64,000 bases of DNA from Actinoplanes lobatus (GCF_014205215.1 NZ_JACHNC010000001.1:1183001-1247000); one strand, 5' to 3'; counted from the first letter of the stretch, positions 9,431 through 18,282 are shown. A program made the numbers and translations. Notes: a model not told the origin generated them from the letters alone.

Positions 9431-9655
9431 TTACTTCTTCTTCGCGGCAGTGACCTTGGCGTACTTGGCCTGGAACTTCGCGACCCGGCCCGCGGTGTCG
9501 AGGACGCGCTGCTTGCCGGTGTAGAACGGGTGGCAGGCGCTGCAGGTCTCGACGCGGATCTCCGCGCCCTTCGCGGTGCTGCGGGTGGTGAAGGTGCTGC
9601 CGCAGGAGCAGACGACCTCGGTGGTCGTGTACTCGGGGTGGATGCCGCTCTTCAT
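9431..9655 (-). CDS. rpmE: 50S ribosomal protein bL31, zinc-binding (C+) form
   Basis: Ribosomal protein of 74 residues. The start at ATG 9655 gives the family N-terminus MKSGIHPEY. Four cysteines at 16, 18, 38 and 41 (CSC and CSAC) form the zinc site, marking the C+ form that is normally replaced by a C- paralogue under zinc limitation. The C-terminus is lysine-rich. It lies upstream of prfA as usual, but the expected upstream neighbour rho is 4 kb away, displaced by the RNA-repair cassette and nos. Confidence 0.97.
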   Translation of the reverse strand: MKSGIHPEYTTTEVVCSCGSTFTTRSTAKGAEIRVETCSACHPFYTGKQRVLDTAGRVAKFQAKYAKVTAAKKK

Positions 9656-9852
9656 GTCTTCTCGGTCCCTCTCGATGATCGGGTCGCCGGGTCGCCCCAC
9701 TGGTGTGGCAAGGCGTGAACCGGAACCCCTACTGGCCGATGTACCAGTCTGCCATGCCTCCCGTACCGGCCGGAAATCAGGAGGCGCAAGCGGATTCATG
9801 CTGGTTAACGTGTGCGTCCCTCCGTTCATTCCAGCCCCCGGGAAGGCACCCC

Positions 9853-10893
9853 ATGACGCTGCTCCACGACGTCCTCGATCCGGTCGAACTGACCGAGGCG
9901 ATCGGAAACGGACTGATCCGGACGCAGCGCCATCCCAGCCTGCCGTTCGTGATCTACAACTACACCGAGGCCTGCCAGTACAGCGGCGCCTGGACGCCGA
10001 TCACGCTGGCCTGCCGTGGACTGGTGGTGGACGCCGGCGGCCGGATCGTGGCCCGGCCGTTCCGCAAGTTCTTCAACCACGACCAGGCGCAGGCTCCGGC
10101 GCTCGATCCGGGCGCCCGGGTCACGGTGACGGACAAGGCCGACGGCAGCCTCGGTGTGATCTATCACGACGGCTCCGGCTACGCCGTCGCCACGCGTGGG
10201 TCCTTCGCGTCGGATCAGGCACTGCACGCCACAGACCTTCTGCGTACGCGGTACGCGTCCTTCGTACCCCCGATGGGTTTGACCGTGCTCGTGGAGATCG
10301 TCTACCCGGGCAACCGGATCGTCGTGGACTATCAGGGCCTCGACGACCTGGTGCTTCTCGGGGCGGTCGACATCGCCACCGGCCGCAGCTTCGGCCCGGA
10401 GGCGGTGCCTGGCTGGCCGGGCCCGGTGGTCGAGACGTTCGGTTACGCGACGCTGACCGAGGCGCTGGCCGCTCCGCCGCGCGACGGCCGCGAGGGCCTG
10501 GTCGTGCACTTCACGGACGCCGACCAGCGGGTGAAGATCAAGTACGCGGACTACGTCCGGCTGCACCGTCTGGTCACCGGGCTCACCCCGCGCAGTGTGT
10601 GGGAGCTCCTGGTCACCGGCGGCGACCTGGACGCCATGCTGGAGCCGCTGCCGGACGAGTTCCACGTGTGGGCGCGGGGCGTCGTGACGGAACTCACCGC
10701 GGAGGTCGAGGCACGGGCGGCCGCGGTCGAGGCCACCTACGACGAGATCGTCGCCGGGCTGCCGGACGGCTGGGGCCGTAAAGAGTTCGCGATCGAGGCG
10801 ATGCGCAGTGGGCACCGCGCCGAACTGTTCCTCCGGCTGGACGGCAAGGATTACCGTCCCGGCCTGTGGCAGCGGGTCCGGCCGGCCGGTTGA
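9853..10893 (+). CDS. T4 Rnl1-like RNA ligase
   Basis: Predicted ATP-dependent RNA ligase of 346 residues that would seal 3'-OH to 5'-phosphate RNA ends. Nucleotidyltransferase motifs are in order: motif I KADGS with the adenylated lysine at 95, motif [16 protein letters not shown] (146-158), motif IV EGLVV (214-218) and motif V VKIKYADY (227-234). The stretch [16 protein letters not shown] before motif I is characteristic of the T4 Rnl1 group. The remaining 110 residues form an alpha-helical C-terminal domain. ATG at 9853 follows an AAGG-type site. It is the first of three co-directional genes with gaps of 10 nt and 1 nt, and 197 nt separate it from divergent rpmE. Function is inferred from motifs. 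Confidence 0.88.
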   Translation: MTLLHDVLDPVELTEAIGNGLIRTQRHPSLPFVIYNYTEACQYSGAWTPITLACRGLVVDAGGRIVARPFRKFFNHDQAQAPALDPGARVTVTDKADGSLGVIYHDGSGYAVATRGSFASDQALHATDLLRTRYASFVPPMGLTVLVEIVYPGNRIVVDYQGLDDLVLLGAVDIATGRSFGPEAVPGWPGPVVETFGYATLTEALAAPPRDGREGLVVHFTDADQRVKIKYADYVRLHRLVTGLTPRSVWELLVTGGDLDAMLEPLPDEFHVWARGVVTELTAEVEARAAAVEATYDEIVAGLPDGWGRKEFAIEAMRSGHRAELFLRLDGKDYRPGLWQRVRPAG

Positions 10894-10903
10894 GGGATAT
10901 GGG

Positions 10904-11800
10904 ATGACACGACTTCTGATCACGCGCGGCCTGCCGGCCTCCGGCAAGACGACGTTCGCGCACAAGCTCCAGCCCGGCGTGGTCCGGGTGAACCGCGACG
11001 ACCTGCGCCGCATGCTGCACGGCGGCCGGCTCTACACGCAGGTGGCCGAGGGCCAGGTCACGCACGCCCAGCGGGCCGCCGTGGAGGCACTGCTGCGGGC
11101 CCGGGCCAGCGTGATCGTCGACGACACGAACCTGCGTGCCAAGACGGTCCGCGAGTGGGCCGAGATGGCGGCGCGGTTCGAGGCGTCGTTCGAGGTGCAC
11201 GACTTCACCGACGTGCCGGTCGACGAGTGCGTGCGGCGTGACGCCGAGCGCCCCGAGGGCGACCGGGTCGGCGAGGACGCGATCCGCCGCCTGCACGACC
11301 GCTATCTGGCCGGGAAGAACCTGCCGCTGCCGGTCCCGTTCGTCGAGCGGGGCGGGCCGGGTGTGGTCTACCGGCCCGATCCGGAGCTGCCCGAGGCGGT
11401 GCTGGTCGACATCGACGGGACAGTGGCGCTGATGAACGGCCGCAGCCCGTACGACTGGCGCCGGGTCGGCGAGGACGAGCCCAACCCGGCGGTGATCGCC
11501 GCGGTCCGGGCGATGCACGCCGCGGGGCACGCGATCGTCTTCTGCTCCGGGCGGGACGCGGTGTGCCGCCCGGAGACCGAGGCCTGGCTGGACCTGTACG
11601 TCGGGGTCCCGTACGAGGCGTTGTTCATGCGTGCCGAGGGCGACAGCCGGAAGGACTCGATCGTCAAGCGGGAGATCTTCGACCGTGAGGTCAGGGAGCG
11701 CTGGCGGATCGTCGGAGTGTTCGACGACCGTCAACAGGTGGTACGCATGTGGCGGCAGCTCGGCCTGACCGTGTTCCAGGTGGCGGAGGGAGATTTCTAG
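10904..11800 (+). CDS. T4 Pnkp-like polynucleotide 5'-kinase / 3'-phosphatase
   Basis: Bifunctional RNA end-healing enzyme of 298 residues, very close to the length and order of T4 polynucleotide kinase-phosphatase. Kinase part: P-loop GLPASGKT (9-16), then VNRDDLRR (29-36), matching the Asp and Arg that position the RNA 5'-OH, and DDTNLR (73-78). Phosphatase part: acyl-phosphatase motif DIDGT (169-173), followed by MNGRSPYDW as in T4, SGRD (215-218) and the metal-binding GVFDDRQQVV (271-280). It would convert 5'-OH and 2',3'-cyclic or 3'-phosphate ends into ligatable ends. It lies 10 nt behind the Rnl1-like gene and 1 nt before the second ligase. All catalytic motifs appear intact. Confidence 0.9.
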   Translation: MTRLLITRGLPASGKTTFAHKLQPGVVRVNRDDLRRMLHGGRLYTQVAEGQVTHAQRAAVEALLRARASVIVDDTNLRAKTVREWAEMAARFEASFEVHDFTDVPVDECVRRDAERPEGDRVGEDAIRRLHDRYLAGKNLPLPVPFVERGGPGVVYRPDPELPEAVLVDIDGTVALMNGRSPYDWRRVGEDEPNPAVIAAVRAMHAAGHAIVFCSGRDAVCRPETEAWLDLYVGVPYEALFMRAEGDSRKDSIVKREIFDREVRERWRIVGVFDDRQQVVRMWRQLGLTVFQVAEGDF

Positions 11801-11801
11801 G

Positions 11802-12419
11802 GTGAAATACCCGCGGACGTTCCATCTGCCCGGCTCACCGGGAGCGACCGCCGACGACCGGATTCAGCATGATCTGTCCTGGTTGGATGGCGAGCTCGTG
11901 GTGACCGAGAAGATGGACGGCGGGAACCTCACCTTCACCCGGGACACCATGTTCGCCCGCTCGCTCGACTCCGGCACCCACCCGTGGGACCGTCCGGCGA
12001 AGGCGCTGTGGGCCATGACGGCGTACCGGATACCCGACGAGTGGCGCGTCTGCGGTGAGTCCATGTGGGCCCGCCGCAGCGTCGCCTACACCGATCTGCC
12101 CGGTGTCTTCCTGGTCTTCGGGATCTGGGACGAGACGGACACGCTGCTCGGCTGGGACGACACCGTCGATTGGGCCCGTCGCCTGGAGCTGCCCGTCGTC
12201 CCGGTCCTCTACCGGGGCGGCAGCCTCTCCGAGGCCCGTGCCGCCTGGGCCGCCCAGCGCACCGAGGACGACTCGGAGGGCTTCGTGGTCCGCGCCACCG
12301 GCCGCATCCCAGCGTCCGAATTCGATCACAAGGTCCTGAAGTGGGTCCGTCCCGGCCACGTCCGTACGCCCGCCTCCTGGCGTCACCGCGACGACTTCCC
12401 GGTCAACGAGTTCGCCTGA
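11802..12419 (+). CDS. Small RNA ligase family protein (minimal nucleotidyltransferase)
   Basis: Predicted RNA ligase of 205 residues containing essentially only the adenylyltransferase domain. Motif I is KMDGG with lysine 37. A motif III-like CGESMWARRSVAY spans 84-96. Motif IV is SEGFVV (158-163), and motif V is HKVLKWV with lysines 177 and 180. It resembles the RNA_ligase family that includes Rnl2-type enzymes more than the Rnl1 family, but lacks an obvious C-terminal specificity domain. The GTG start is 1 nt after the stop of the Pnkp gene, with GGCGGAGGGA about 10 nt upstream. It ends 3 nt from convergent nos. Two different ligases in one cassette suggest different RNA substrates or division of labour. 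Confidence 0.82.
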   Translation: MKYPRTFHLPGSPGATADDRIQHDLSWLDGELVVTEKMDGGNLTFTRDTMFARSLDSGTHPWDRPAKALWAMTAYRIPDEWRVCGESMWARRSVAYTDLPGVFLVFGIWDETDTLLGWDDTVDWARRLELPVVPVLYRGGSLSEARAAWAAQRTEDDSEGFVVRATGRIPASEFDHKVLKWVRPGHVRTPASWRHRDDFPVNEFA

Positions 12420-12422
12420 GAC

Positions 12423-13589
12423 TCATCCCCGGTAGGGGCACCGCGAGCCGTGGCGGGCCAGGTCGGCGGCCTCGTCGTCCAGGTAGAAGGCTGGCCGCTC
12501 GTCGAACTCGTCGTAGTAGCGGTGGAAGACCGGGGTGATGCCGCCGGAGATGGGCGGGACGATCCAGCTCCAGTCGGCGGGGACACGGCGCCCGGCCTTC
12601 TCCTCGTTGCGCAGGTGGGTGATGAAGCGCTGCGACTCGGTGTGGTGGTCGCTGATCTTGACGCCGGCGCGCTCGAAACTGTGCAGGACGGCCCGGTTCA
12701 GCTCGACCAGCGCCCGGTCCCGCCACAGCGTGGACTCCCGGCTGGTGTCCAGGCCCATCCGTGCGGCGACCACCGGCAGCAGGTTGTAGCGGTCGGCGTC
12801 GGCGAGGTTCCGGGCGCCGATCTCCGAGCCCATGTACCAGCCGTTGAACGGGGCGAGCGGATAGTGCACGCCGCCGACCGTGAGCCGCATGTTGGAGATC
12901 GCCGGTACGGCGTGCCAGCGCAGCCCCAGCTCGGCGAACCACGGATGGTCGGGGTGGCTGAGCGGCACCTCCCGGATGGCGCGCTCGGGCAGCTCGTAGA
13001 GGCGCACCCCGTCGCCGGGCGTCTCGATCACCAGCGGCAGCACGTCGAACGCCTCGTCCTTGCCCTGCCAGCCGTAGCCGCGGACGGCCTCGGTGAACTC
13101 GATCATCCGCGGGTCGCCGACCGTGCCGCCGGCCTCGGTCCGGTACCCGGCGTAGCGGATGAGCTGCTCGTTCCAGATCCGGGCGTGCTGCTGGCCAGGC
13201 TGGGCGGGGGCGAAGACGCTGATCACCGGGCGAATCTGCCCGCTGCCGGCGGCCTGGAGGTGCTGCACCAGCAGCGAGTAGATCTCGTCGGCGGTACGGG
13301 CGCGCCGGCGGTCCAGCACCAGGAGGCTGCGCCAGTAGAGCCGCCCGATGCACCGGCTGGCGTTGCGCCAGGCCATCTTCGCGCCGTGGGCCAGCTCGTC
13401 CGTGGTGTGCACGTAGCTCCCGGTCGCGGCGATCTGCGCGCGGACGATGGCGAGTCGCGGCTCGACCGGTCCGAGGCGGGGGTTCTCGGTGTAGCAGCGC
13501 CGCAGGAAGTCCTCGGCCTCGCCGGGATCCACGGGTGAGCTCGGGTCCCAGGGTTCCGCCGGTTGGTCCCGGTAACCGGGCACGATCAT
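12423..13589 (-). CDS. nos: Nitric oxide synthase, oxygenase domain only
   Basis: Bacterial NOS of 388 residues that oxidises L-arginine to citrulline and NO. Visible are the heme-thiolate motif WRNASRCIGR (proximal cysteine 80) and the substrate-binding stretch NGWYMGSEIGARN, whose glutamate 256 contacts the guanidinium. There is no flavin reductase domain, as in other bacterial NOS proteins, so cellular flavodoxin/reductase partners must supply electrons. Start at ATG 13589 behind GGAGGAG; a longer open frame upstream runs into the rho terminator and is not used. It lies between rho and rpmE with no P450 or nitration genes nearby. It is separated from rho by a terminator, so it probably has its own promoter. 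Confidence 0.95.
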   Translation of the reverse strand: MIVPGYRDQPAEPWDPSSPVDPGEAEDFLRRCYTENPRLGPVEPRLAIVRAQIAATGSYVHTTDELAHGAKMAWRNASRCIGRLYWRSLLVLDRRRARTADEIYSLLVQHLQAAGSGQIRPVISVFAPAQPGQQHARIWNEQLIRYAGYRTEAGGTVGDPRMIEFTEAVRGYGWQGKDEAFDVLPLVIETPGDGVRLYELPERAIREVPLSHPDHPWFAELGLRWHAVPAISNMRLTVGGVHYPLAPFNGWYMGSEIGARNLADADRYNLLPVVAARMGLDTSRESTLWRDRALVELNRAVLHSFERAGVKISDHHTESQRFITHLRNEEKAGRRVPADWSWIVPPISGGITPVFHRYYDEFDERPAFYLDDEAADLARHGSRCPYRG

Positions 13590-13681
13590 CGAGCTCCTCC
13601 GGATTGTCGAGGGATGGGGATACCGGAGGTTCGCACGACCCCGTAGCGGGCGAATCAGACAAGGTGTGCGACAAAAGCGGA

Positions 13682-13707
13682 GCGGCCCACCCGATTGGGT
13701 GGGCCGC
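13682..13707 (-). terminator. Intrinsic terminator after rho
   Basis: Perfect 11-bp stem GCGGCCCACCC / GGGTGGGCCGC with a GATT loop, followed on the minus strand by a short T-rich run (CTTTTGTC). It lies 16 nt past the rho stop codon and upstream of nos, separating the two transcripts. Confidence 0.85.
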
Positions 13708-13722
13708 ATCACATTTGCTCTG

Positions 13723-15717
13723 TTATTCGCCAGGCGTCGACTTGGCGATCTGCATCAGGAACTCGATGTTGGTCCGGGTCTGCTTGAGCCGGTCCATCAG
13801 GAGGTCCAGAGCCGCGCCGGACTCCAGCGAACTGAGCACCTTGCGGAGCTTGTGGATGATCGCCAGCTCCTCCTTGCCCAGCAGGATCTCTTCCTTACGG
13901 GTGCTGGAGGCGGAGACGTCCACGGCCGGGAAGACCCGCTTGTCGGCGATCTTCCGGTCCAGCTTGAGCTCGGCGTTACCGGTGCCCTTGAACTCCTCGA
14001 AGATGACCGTGTCCATCATCGACCCGGTCTCCACCAGCGCGGTGGCGAGAATGGTCAGCGAACCGCCGTTCTCGATGTTGCGCGCCGCGCCGAGGAACCG
14101 CTTCGGCGGGTAGAGCGCGGTCGAGTCGATACCACCCGACATGATCCGGCCGGAAGCCGGAGCGGCCAGGTTGTACGACCGGCCGAGCCGGGTCACCGAG
14201 TCGAGCAGCACGACCACGTCGTGGCCCAGCTCGACCAGCCGCTTGGCCCGCTCGATGGCGAGCTCGGCGACCGTGGTGTGGTCCTGCGGCGGACGGTCGA
14301 ACGTGGCCGCGATGACCTCGCCCTTCACCGTGCGCTGCATGTCGGTGACCTCTTCGGGCCGCTCGTCCACGAGCACGACCATCAGGTGGCACTCGGGGTT
14401 GTTGCGGGTGATCGCGTTGGCCAGCGCCTGCAGGACCATCGTCTTACCGGCCTTCGGCGGGGAGACGATGAGCGCGCGCTGACCCTTACCGATCGGCATC
14501 ACCAGGTCGATGATGCGGGTGGTGAGGATGTGCGGCTCGGTCTCCAGCCGCAGGCGCTCCTGCGGGTAGAGCGGGGTGAGCTTGTAGAACTCGGGACGGC
14601 GGCGGGCCTCGTCCGGCTCCATCCCGTTGATGGTGTCGAGCCGGACCAGCGGGTTGTACTTGTCCCGCCGCTGCCCGTCGTTGCCACCCTCACGCGGGGC
14701 GGAGCGCACCGCACCGGTGACCGCGTCACCGCGGCGCAGACCGTACTTCTTGACCTGCGACATCGAGACGTAGACGTCGTTCGGCCCGGAGAGGTAGCCG
14801 GTGGTGCGGACGAACGCGTAGTTGTCCAGCACGTCCAGGATGCCGGCCACCGGGACGAGCACCTCGTCCTCGGCCACGTGCGGCTCCCGGCCCTCCCGCT
14901 GGCCGCGGTCGTCACGCTGGCCGCGGTCGTCACGCTGGTCGCCGTCACGGTCCCGGCCCCGGCGGCGGTCCCGGAAGCGGCTGCGCCGGCTCCGGCGGCC
15001 ACCCTCGTCGTCGCTGTCGTCGTCGTGACCCTGGTCACCACGACCCTGGTCACCACGACCCTGGTCACCACGACCCTGGTCACCACGGCTCTCGGCACGC
15101 TGACCACGGTCGTTGCCGCGGTCCTCGCGCTGCTGGTTGTCACGCTGGCCGTCACGCTGGCCACGCTGCCGGTCCCGGCTGCGCTCACCGCGTTCCGGCC
15201 GGTCGCCGCGCTCGGGACGCTCGGTGGTCTCGACCGCGGGCGCGGGGGCCTCGGCCGGGGCCGGAGCGGCCTCCACGGCCGCCGCCTCCGGCTCGCGCGG
15301 GGCGGTTTCCCGGGGCTCCCGGGAAGCACGCTCACGGCGGCTCCGGGCCGGGCGCTCGGCCGGAGCCGACTCAGCGGGTGCGGCTGCGGTTTTGGGCGCC
15401 TCGACCGGGGCGGCCTGGGCCGGGGCCGGCTGCGCGGGGGCGGCGGCAGCCTCGGCGCTGTTGGTGCGCGGGCGCGGGGCCGGCTCGGCCGCGGGCGATC
15501 CGCCGCTCTGGCGCTCGGTGATCGCGGCGATCAGCTCGCCCTTGCGCATCCGGGCGGTGCCGGAGATGCCGAGGGAGGCGGCGAGGCTCTGCAACTCGGG
15601 CAGCAGCATCGCGGACAGCCCGGTGCCGCCCCGGCGGCGCTTCGTAGCGGTCGCGGTGGTGCCGGCGCCGTCAGCGACGTCAGAAACACCCGACGTCACG
15701 TCGGTGGTGTCGCTCAA
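13723..15717 (-). CDS. rho: Transcription termination factor Rho with long disordered insertion
   Basis: Hexameric RNA-dependent ATPase terminating transcription. It has 664 residues against about 420 for E. coli. Residues 25-75 form the N-terminal Rho_N helical region (LLPELQSLAASLGI). Residues 75-285 are a low-complexity, Ala/Pro- then Arg/Asp/Gly-rich insertion with RGDQG repeats (about 210-229). The RNA-binding cold-shock-like domain and ATPase follow, with Walker A PPKAGKT (420-426) and the VVLLDS Walker B region. Start is a TTG at 15717 preceded by GGAAGGA. Such insertions occur in other high-GC actinobacterial Rho proteins and increase RNA binding. A strong terminator follows. thrB lies 292 nt upstream. 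Confidence 0.97.
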   Translation of the reverse strand: MSDTTDVTSGVSDVADGAGTTATATKRRRGGTGLSAMLLPELQSLAASLGISGTARMRKGELIAAITERQSGGSPAAEPAPRPRTNSAEAAAAPAQPAPAQAAPVEAPKTAAAPAESAPAERPARSRRERASREPRETAPREPEAAAVEAAPAPAEAPAPAVETTERPERGDRPERGERSRDRQRGQRDGQRDNQQREDRGNDRGQRAESRGDQGRGDQGRGDQGRGDQGHDDDSDDEGGRRSRRSRFRDRRRGRDRDGDQRDDRGQRDDRGQREGREPHVAEDEVLVPVAGILDVLDNYAFVRTTGYLSGPNDVYVSMSQVKKYGLRRGDAVTGAVRSAPREGGNDGQRRDKYNPLVRLDTINGMEPDEARRRPEFYKLTPLYPQERLRLETEPHILTTRIIDLVMPIGKGQRALIVSPPKAGKTMVLQALANAITRNNPECHLMVVLVDERPEEVTDMQRTVKGEVIAATFDRPPQDHTTVAELAIERAKRLVELGHDVVVLLDSVTRLGRSYNLAAPASGRIMSGGIDSTALYPPKRFLGAARNIENGGSLTILATALVETGSMMDTVIFEEFKGTGNAELKLDRKIADKRVFPAVDVSASSTRKEEILLGKEELAIIHKLRKVLSSLESGAALDLLMDRLKQTRTNIEFLMQIAKSTPGE
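15031..15090 (-). repeat. 15-bp tandem repeat encoding the Rho RGDQG repeats
   Basis: Four consecutive 15-bp units (ctggtcaccacgacc on the plus strand). The first three are identical and the fourth differs at two positions. Because the unit is a multiple of three, copy-number change would lengthen or shorten the disordered RNA-binding insertion without a frameshift. Confidence 0.9.
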
Positions 15718-16009
15718 TGGATTCCTTCCGTCGGAAAAAGCCCGAGTTCACCCGGAACTGCAGCCTGGGCCGGGTGCCCTCGGAACCCGCTTCGCAACAG
15801 CGGCGCGGGAGTTAGTGCAGCACGGCAGCTCGACCGGTATCCCTGCCCGTCAGGCTTGACGGGTAGGTCTCGGCGAGTGCAGCGATCCATGGATGCTGCC
15901 CGGCGTTTGCCTTGATGAGAGTTGAGAAAGGCCGTAGGCCAGAAACCTCGGGGGTGCGCCGAACCGCAGAGATCGCTTGCTTCGCGGCTGTGCTAGGTCT
16001 TGAGCGTAG
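15718..16009 (-). other. Long rho leader region without a gene
   Basis: 292 nt between thrB and rho with no convincing ORF. It contains a 7-bp hairpin CCCGTCA-GGCT-TGACGGG at 15846-15863. A long untranslated leader is typical of rho genes, which are often autoregulated by attenuation. No convincing -10/-35 pair was found. Confidence 0.4.
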
Positions 16010-16954
16010 TCAACTCGTGCGACCTGCGGCAACAGGACCCCGCTCGGCGTGTTCCACCATACCCCCTTTCACACGAGCACCGGCGTCATCCACGCCCAGC
16101 ACTTCGCTGTGCCAGTGCGCACCCGGCACGAAATCGGCCGGGACCTCGGTCAACGCGAGCACGGTCGGGCCCGCTCCGCTGACCACGGCGGCCACCCCGG
16201 CCGCCCGGAGGGCCGCCACCAGGGACGCCGATCCCGGCATCCCCGGAGCGCGGTAGTCCTGATGCAGCCGGTCCTCGGTGGCCGGGAACAGCAGGGACGG
16301 ATCCATGGTGAGCGCGTGCGTCAGCAGGGCGGCCCGCCCCGCGTTGAACGCCGCGTCGTGGTGCGGGACCTCCGGCGGCAGCGCGGCGCGCGCGGACGCC
16401 GTGTACCCCAGCTCGGAGGGGATGAAAACGGTGGGGCGCACACCGGCGGCCGGGGTCAGCGAGACGGCACGGGCGCCGTCCGGCTCGGTCCACGCGACGG
16501 TGAAGCCGCCGAGCAGGCAGGGCGCCACGTTGTCCGGGTGGCCCTCGAGCCGGGCCGCGATCCGCAGCGCGGCCGCGTCGTCGATCAGCTCGAGACCGCC
16601 TCTGATCAGGCCGCGGGCCAGCTGCACGCCGCCCACGATGGCCGCCGAGGAGCTGCCCATGCCACGGGCCTGCGGGATCCGGTTGACGCACTCGACGGCG
16701 ACGCCCGGCGGCCGCTCGCCGGCCTCGTCGAAGGTCGCCAGCATGGCCCGCACCACCAGGTGGTCGGGGCCGGTCGGCAACTCGCCCGCGCCCTCGCCGT
16801 ACACCGTGACCGTGTAGGAGTCGCCGGTCACCCGGGCGGTCAGGTCGTCGTACAGCGTCAGCGCCAGGCCCAGGGCGTCGAAGCCGGGGCCGAGGTTGGC
16901 GCTGGTCGCCGGCGTGCTGACGGAGACCGGTTCGGTGACGAAGGACAAACCCAT
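16010..16954 (-). CDS. thrB: Homoserine kinase
   Basis: GHMP-family kinase phosphorylating L-homoserine in threonine synthesis, 314 residues from ATG 16954 (a GTG at 16960 would add two residues; neither has a clear ribosome-binding site). TPATSANLGPGFDALG marks the N-terminus, and the GHMP ATP loop PQARGMGSSSAA is at 94-105. The C-terminal GAGPTVLAL motif is present. It lies immediately downstream (20 nt) of an MFS transporter gene and about 5 kb from thrC, so the usual hom-thrC-thrB operon is split. Its expression may depend on the transporter's promoter, which is inference from spacing. Confidence 0.96.
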   Translation of the reverse strand: MGLSFVTEPVSVSTPATSANLGPGFDALGLALTLYDDLTARVTGDSYTVTVYGEGAGELPTGPDHLVVRAMLATFDEAGERPPGVAVECVNRIPQARGMGSSSAAIVGGVQLARGLIRGGLELIDDAAALRIAARLEGHPDNVAPCLLGGFTVAWTEPDGARAVSLTPAAGVRPTVFIPSELGYTASARAALPPEVPHHDAAFNAGRAALLTHALTMDPSLLFPATEDRLHQDYRAPGMPGSASLVAALRAAGVAAVVSGAGPTVLALTEVPADFVPGAHWHSEVLGVDDAGARVKGGMVEHAERGPVAAGRTS

Positions 16955-16974
16955 CGCCACATGCTAGGGGCTGA

Positions 16975-18231
16975 TCATTCCGGGGTTGGCTCCCCGGTCC
17001 CGGTAATCCCGAATGTCGGCTCGGTGGAGGGGCGGAGCCGCCGGGTGGCCAGCCACCATCCGATCGCATAGGTCAGGGTGATCGACGCGCACCCCGCGAT
17101 GATCCACCGCTGGTCGACCCGGTCGATGACGGCGCCCGCGGCCAGCTGGCTCACCGCGATGGCGACCGTCGCCAGCATCATGTCGGTGGCGAAGACGCGG
17201 CCGCGCAACTTGTCGGGCACCTCGCCCTGGAGCGCGAAGTTGGACAGCACCCAGTTGCTGCCGCCGGCGAAGTGCGCCACGAAGACCAGGGCCAGCGTGA
17301 GCGGGAACCACGGCGCGAACGCGACACCCAGGTAGCCGACGCCGTACAGGCCCATGGACAGGGCCAGGCCGGGCAGCAGCCAGGACGGGCGGGTCAGCAC
17401 CGGGCGCATCACCAGCGGCCCGATCAGGGCGCCCAGGCCGCGCAGCGCGAACAGCAGGCCGACGCCCAGCGCCCCGGCCCCGTGCGCCGCCGCGATCAGC
17501 GGGAACACGGTCAGCACCCCGTTGCCGAGGCCGACCGCCGACTTCACCGTCACGAGAGCCCGCAGGCGGGGGCGCAGGGCGATGTGCCGCAGCGACTCGA
17601 GCAGGGCGGTCATGGCCCGGGCCGGCTCGCCGTCGCCGCTGCGCGGCGCCTGCATCGGACGCCGGATCAGGGCGGTCAGCAGGCTTCCGGTGAGCAGGCA
17701 GACGGCGGTCACGGCAAAGCAGGCGTACGGGCTGAAGACGCTGCTCACCACGCCACCGAGGGACGCGCCAACCACGGTCATGGTGCCCCACGCGGAGCCG
17801 GCGACGGTGTTCGCGGCCGGCAGGTCGGCGGGGTCCACCAGGTTGGGCAGGGCGGCCGACGCGGCCGGCGAGTAGAACGCCTTCGACACCGCGATGGCCC
17901 CGACCGCCACCAGGGCGAGCGGGGCGGTCGCCGCGGAGCGCACCGCGAACAGCAGCAGCACCGACACGAAGGCCGCGGCGTTCGAGACGATCAGGATCCG
18001 GCGGCGGTCCACCCGGTCGGCGACCGTGCCGGTGAAGGGCAGCAGCAGCGCGAGGATGCCGGTGTCCACGGCCAGCACCAGAGCGCCCAGCTGGCCACCG
18101 CCGGTCAGCTCCGGCAGCAGCACGAGCAGCGGCACCATGACGAACCAGTCCGCCCCGAAGACCACCAGCTCAGCGGCGAACAACCGGCGGAAGTCCCGGT
18201 TACGGGTAAGGACCGAGAAGTCTGCTGGCAC
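16975..18231 (-). CDS. MFS transporter, drug-efflux type
   Basis: Integral membrane permease of 418 residues with about 12 hydrophobic segments. The loop 2-3 signature appears as GTVADRVDRRRI. The MFS_3-like (enterobactin/macrolide exporter) organisation fits the PNLVDPADLPAANTV region after TM5. Probably a proton-coupled exporter; the substrate is unknown. Start is GTG 18231, directly preceding PADFSVLTRNRDFRRLF, the usual beginning in this group. It is downstream of the RND efflux gene but separated from it by a strong terminator, and upstream of thrB by 20 nt. Confidence 0.85.
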   Translation of the reverse strand: MPADFSVLTRNRDFRRLFAAELVVFGADWFVMVPLLVLLPELTGGGQLGALVLAVDTGILALLLPFTGTVADRVDRRRILIVSNAAAFVSVLLLFAVRSAATAPLALVAVGAIAVSKAFYSPAASAALPNLVDPADLPAANTVAGSAWGTMTVVGASLGGVVSSVFSPYACFAVTAVCLLTGSLLTALIRRPMQAPRSGDGEPARAMTALLESLRHIALRPRLRALVTVKSAVGLGNGVLTVFPLIAAAHGAGALGVGLLFALRGLGALIGPLVMRPVLTRPSWLLPGLALSMGLYGVGYLGVAFAPWFPLTLALVFVAHFAGGSNWVLSNFALQGEVPDKLRGRVFATDMMLATVAIAVSQLAAGAVIDRVDQRWIIAGCASITLTYAIGWWLATRRLRPSTEPTFGITGTGEPTPE

Positions 18232-18250
18232 GTACCGAAGTGTAGATACG

Positions 18251-18282
18251 CCGATGCCCGGCCGCGGTGGGCCGGGCATCGG
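18251..18282 (-). terminator. Terminator after the RND transporter gene
   Basis: Perfect 13-bp stem CCGATGCCCGGCC / GGCCGGGCATCGG with a 6-nt loop, 12 nt beyond the RND stop codon. It isolates the RND gene from the downstream MFS-thrB pair. Confidence 0.85.

Noticed and set aside
13590..13712. A longer nos start extending toward rho
   Set aside because: The extension crosses the perfect rho terminator hairpin, and the internal ATG has GGAGGAG upstream.
15031..15090. Short direct repeats that could suggest a CRISPR array
   Set aside because: Units are contiguous, without spacers, and in frame with rho.
15990..16013. TTGACT...TAGCAC as a rho promoter on the minus strand
   Set aside because: The spacer is only 12 nt, too short for a sigma-70-type promoter.
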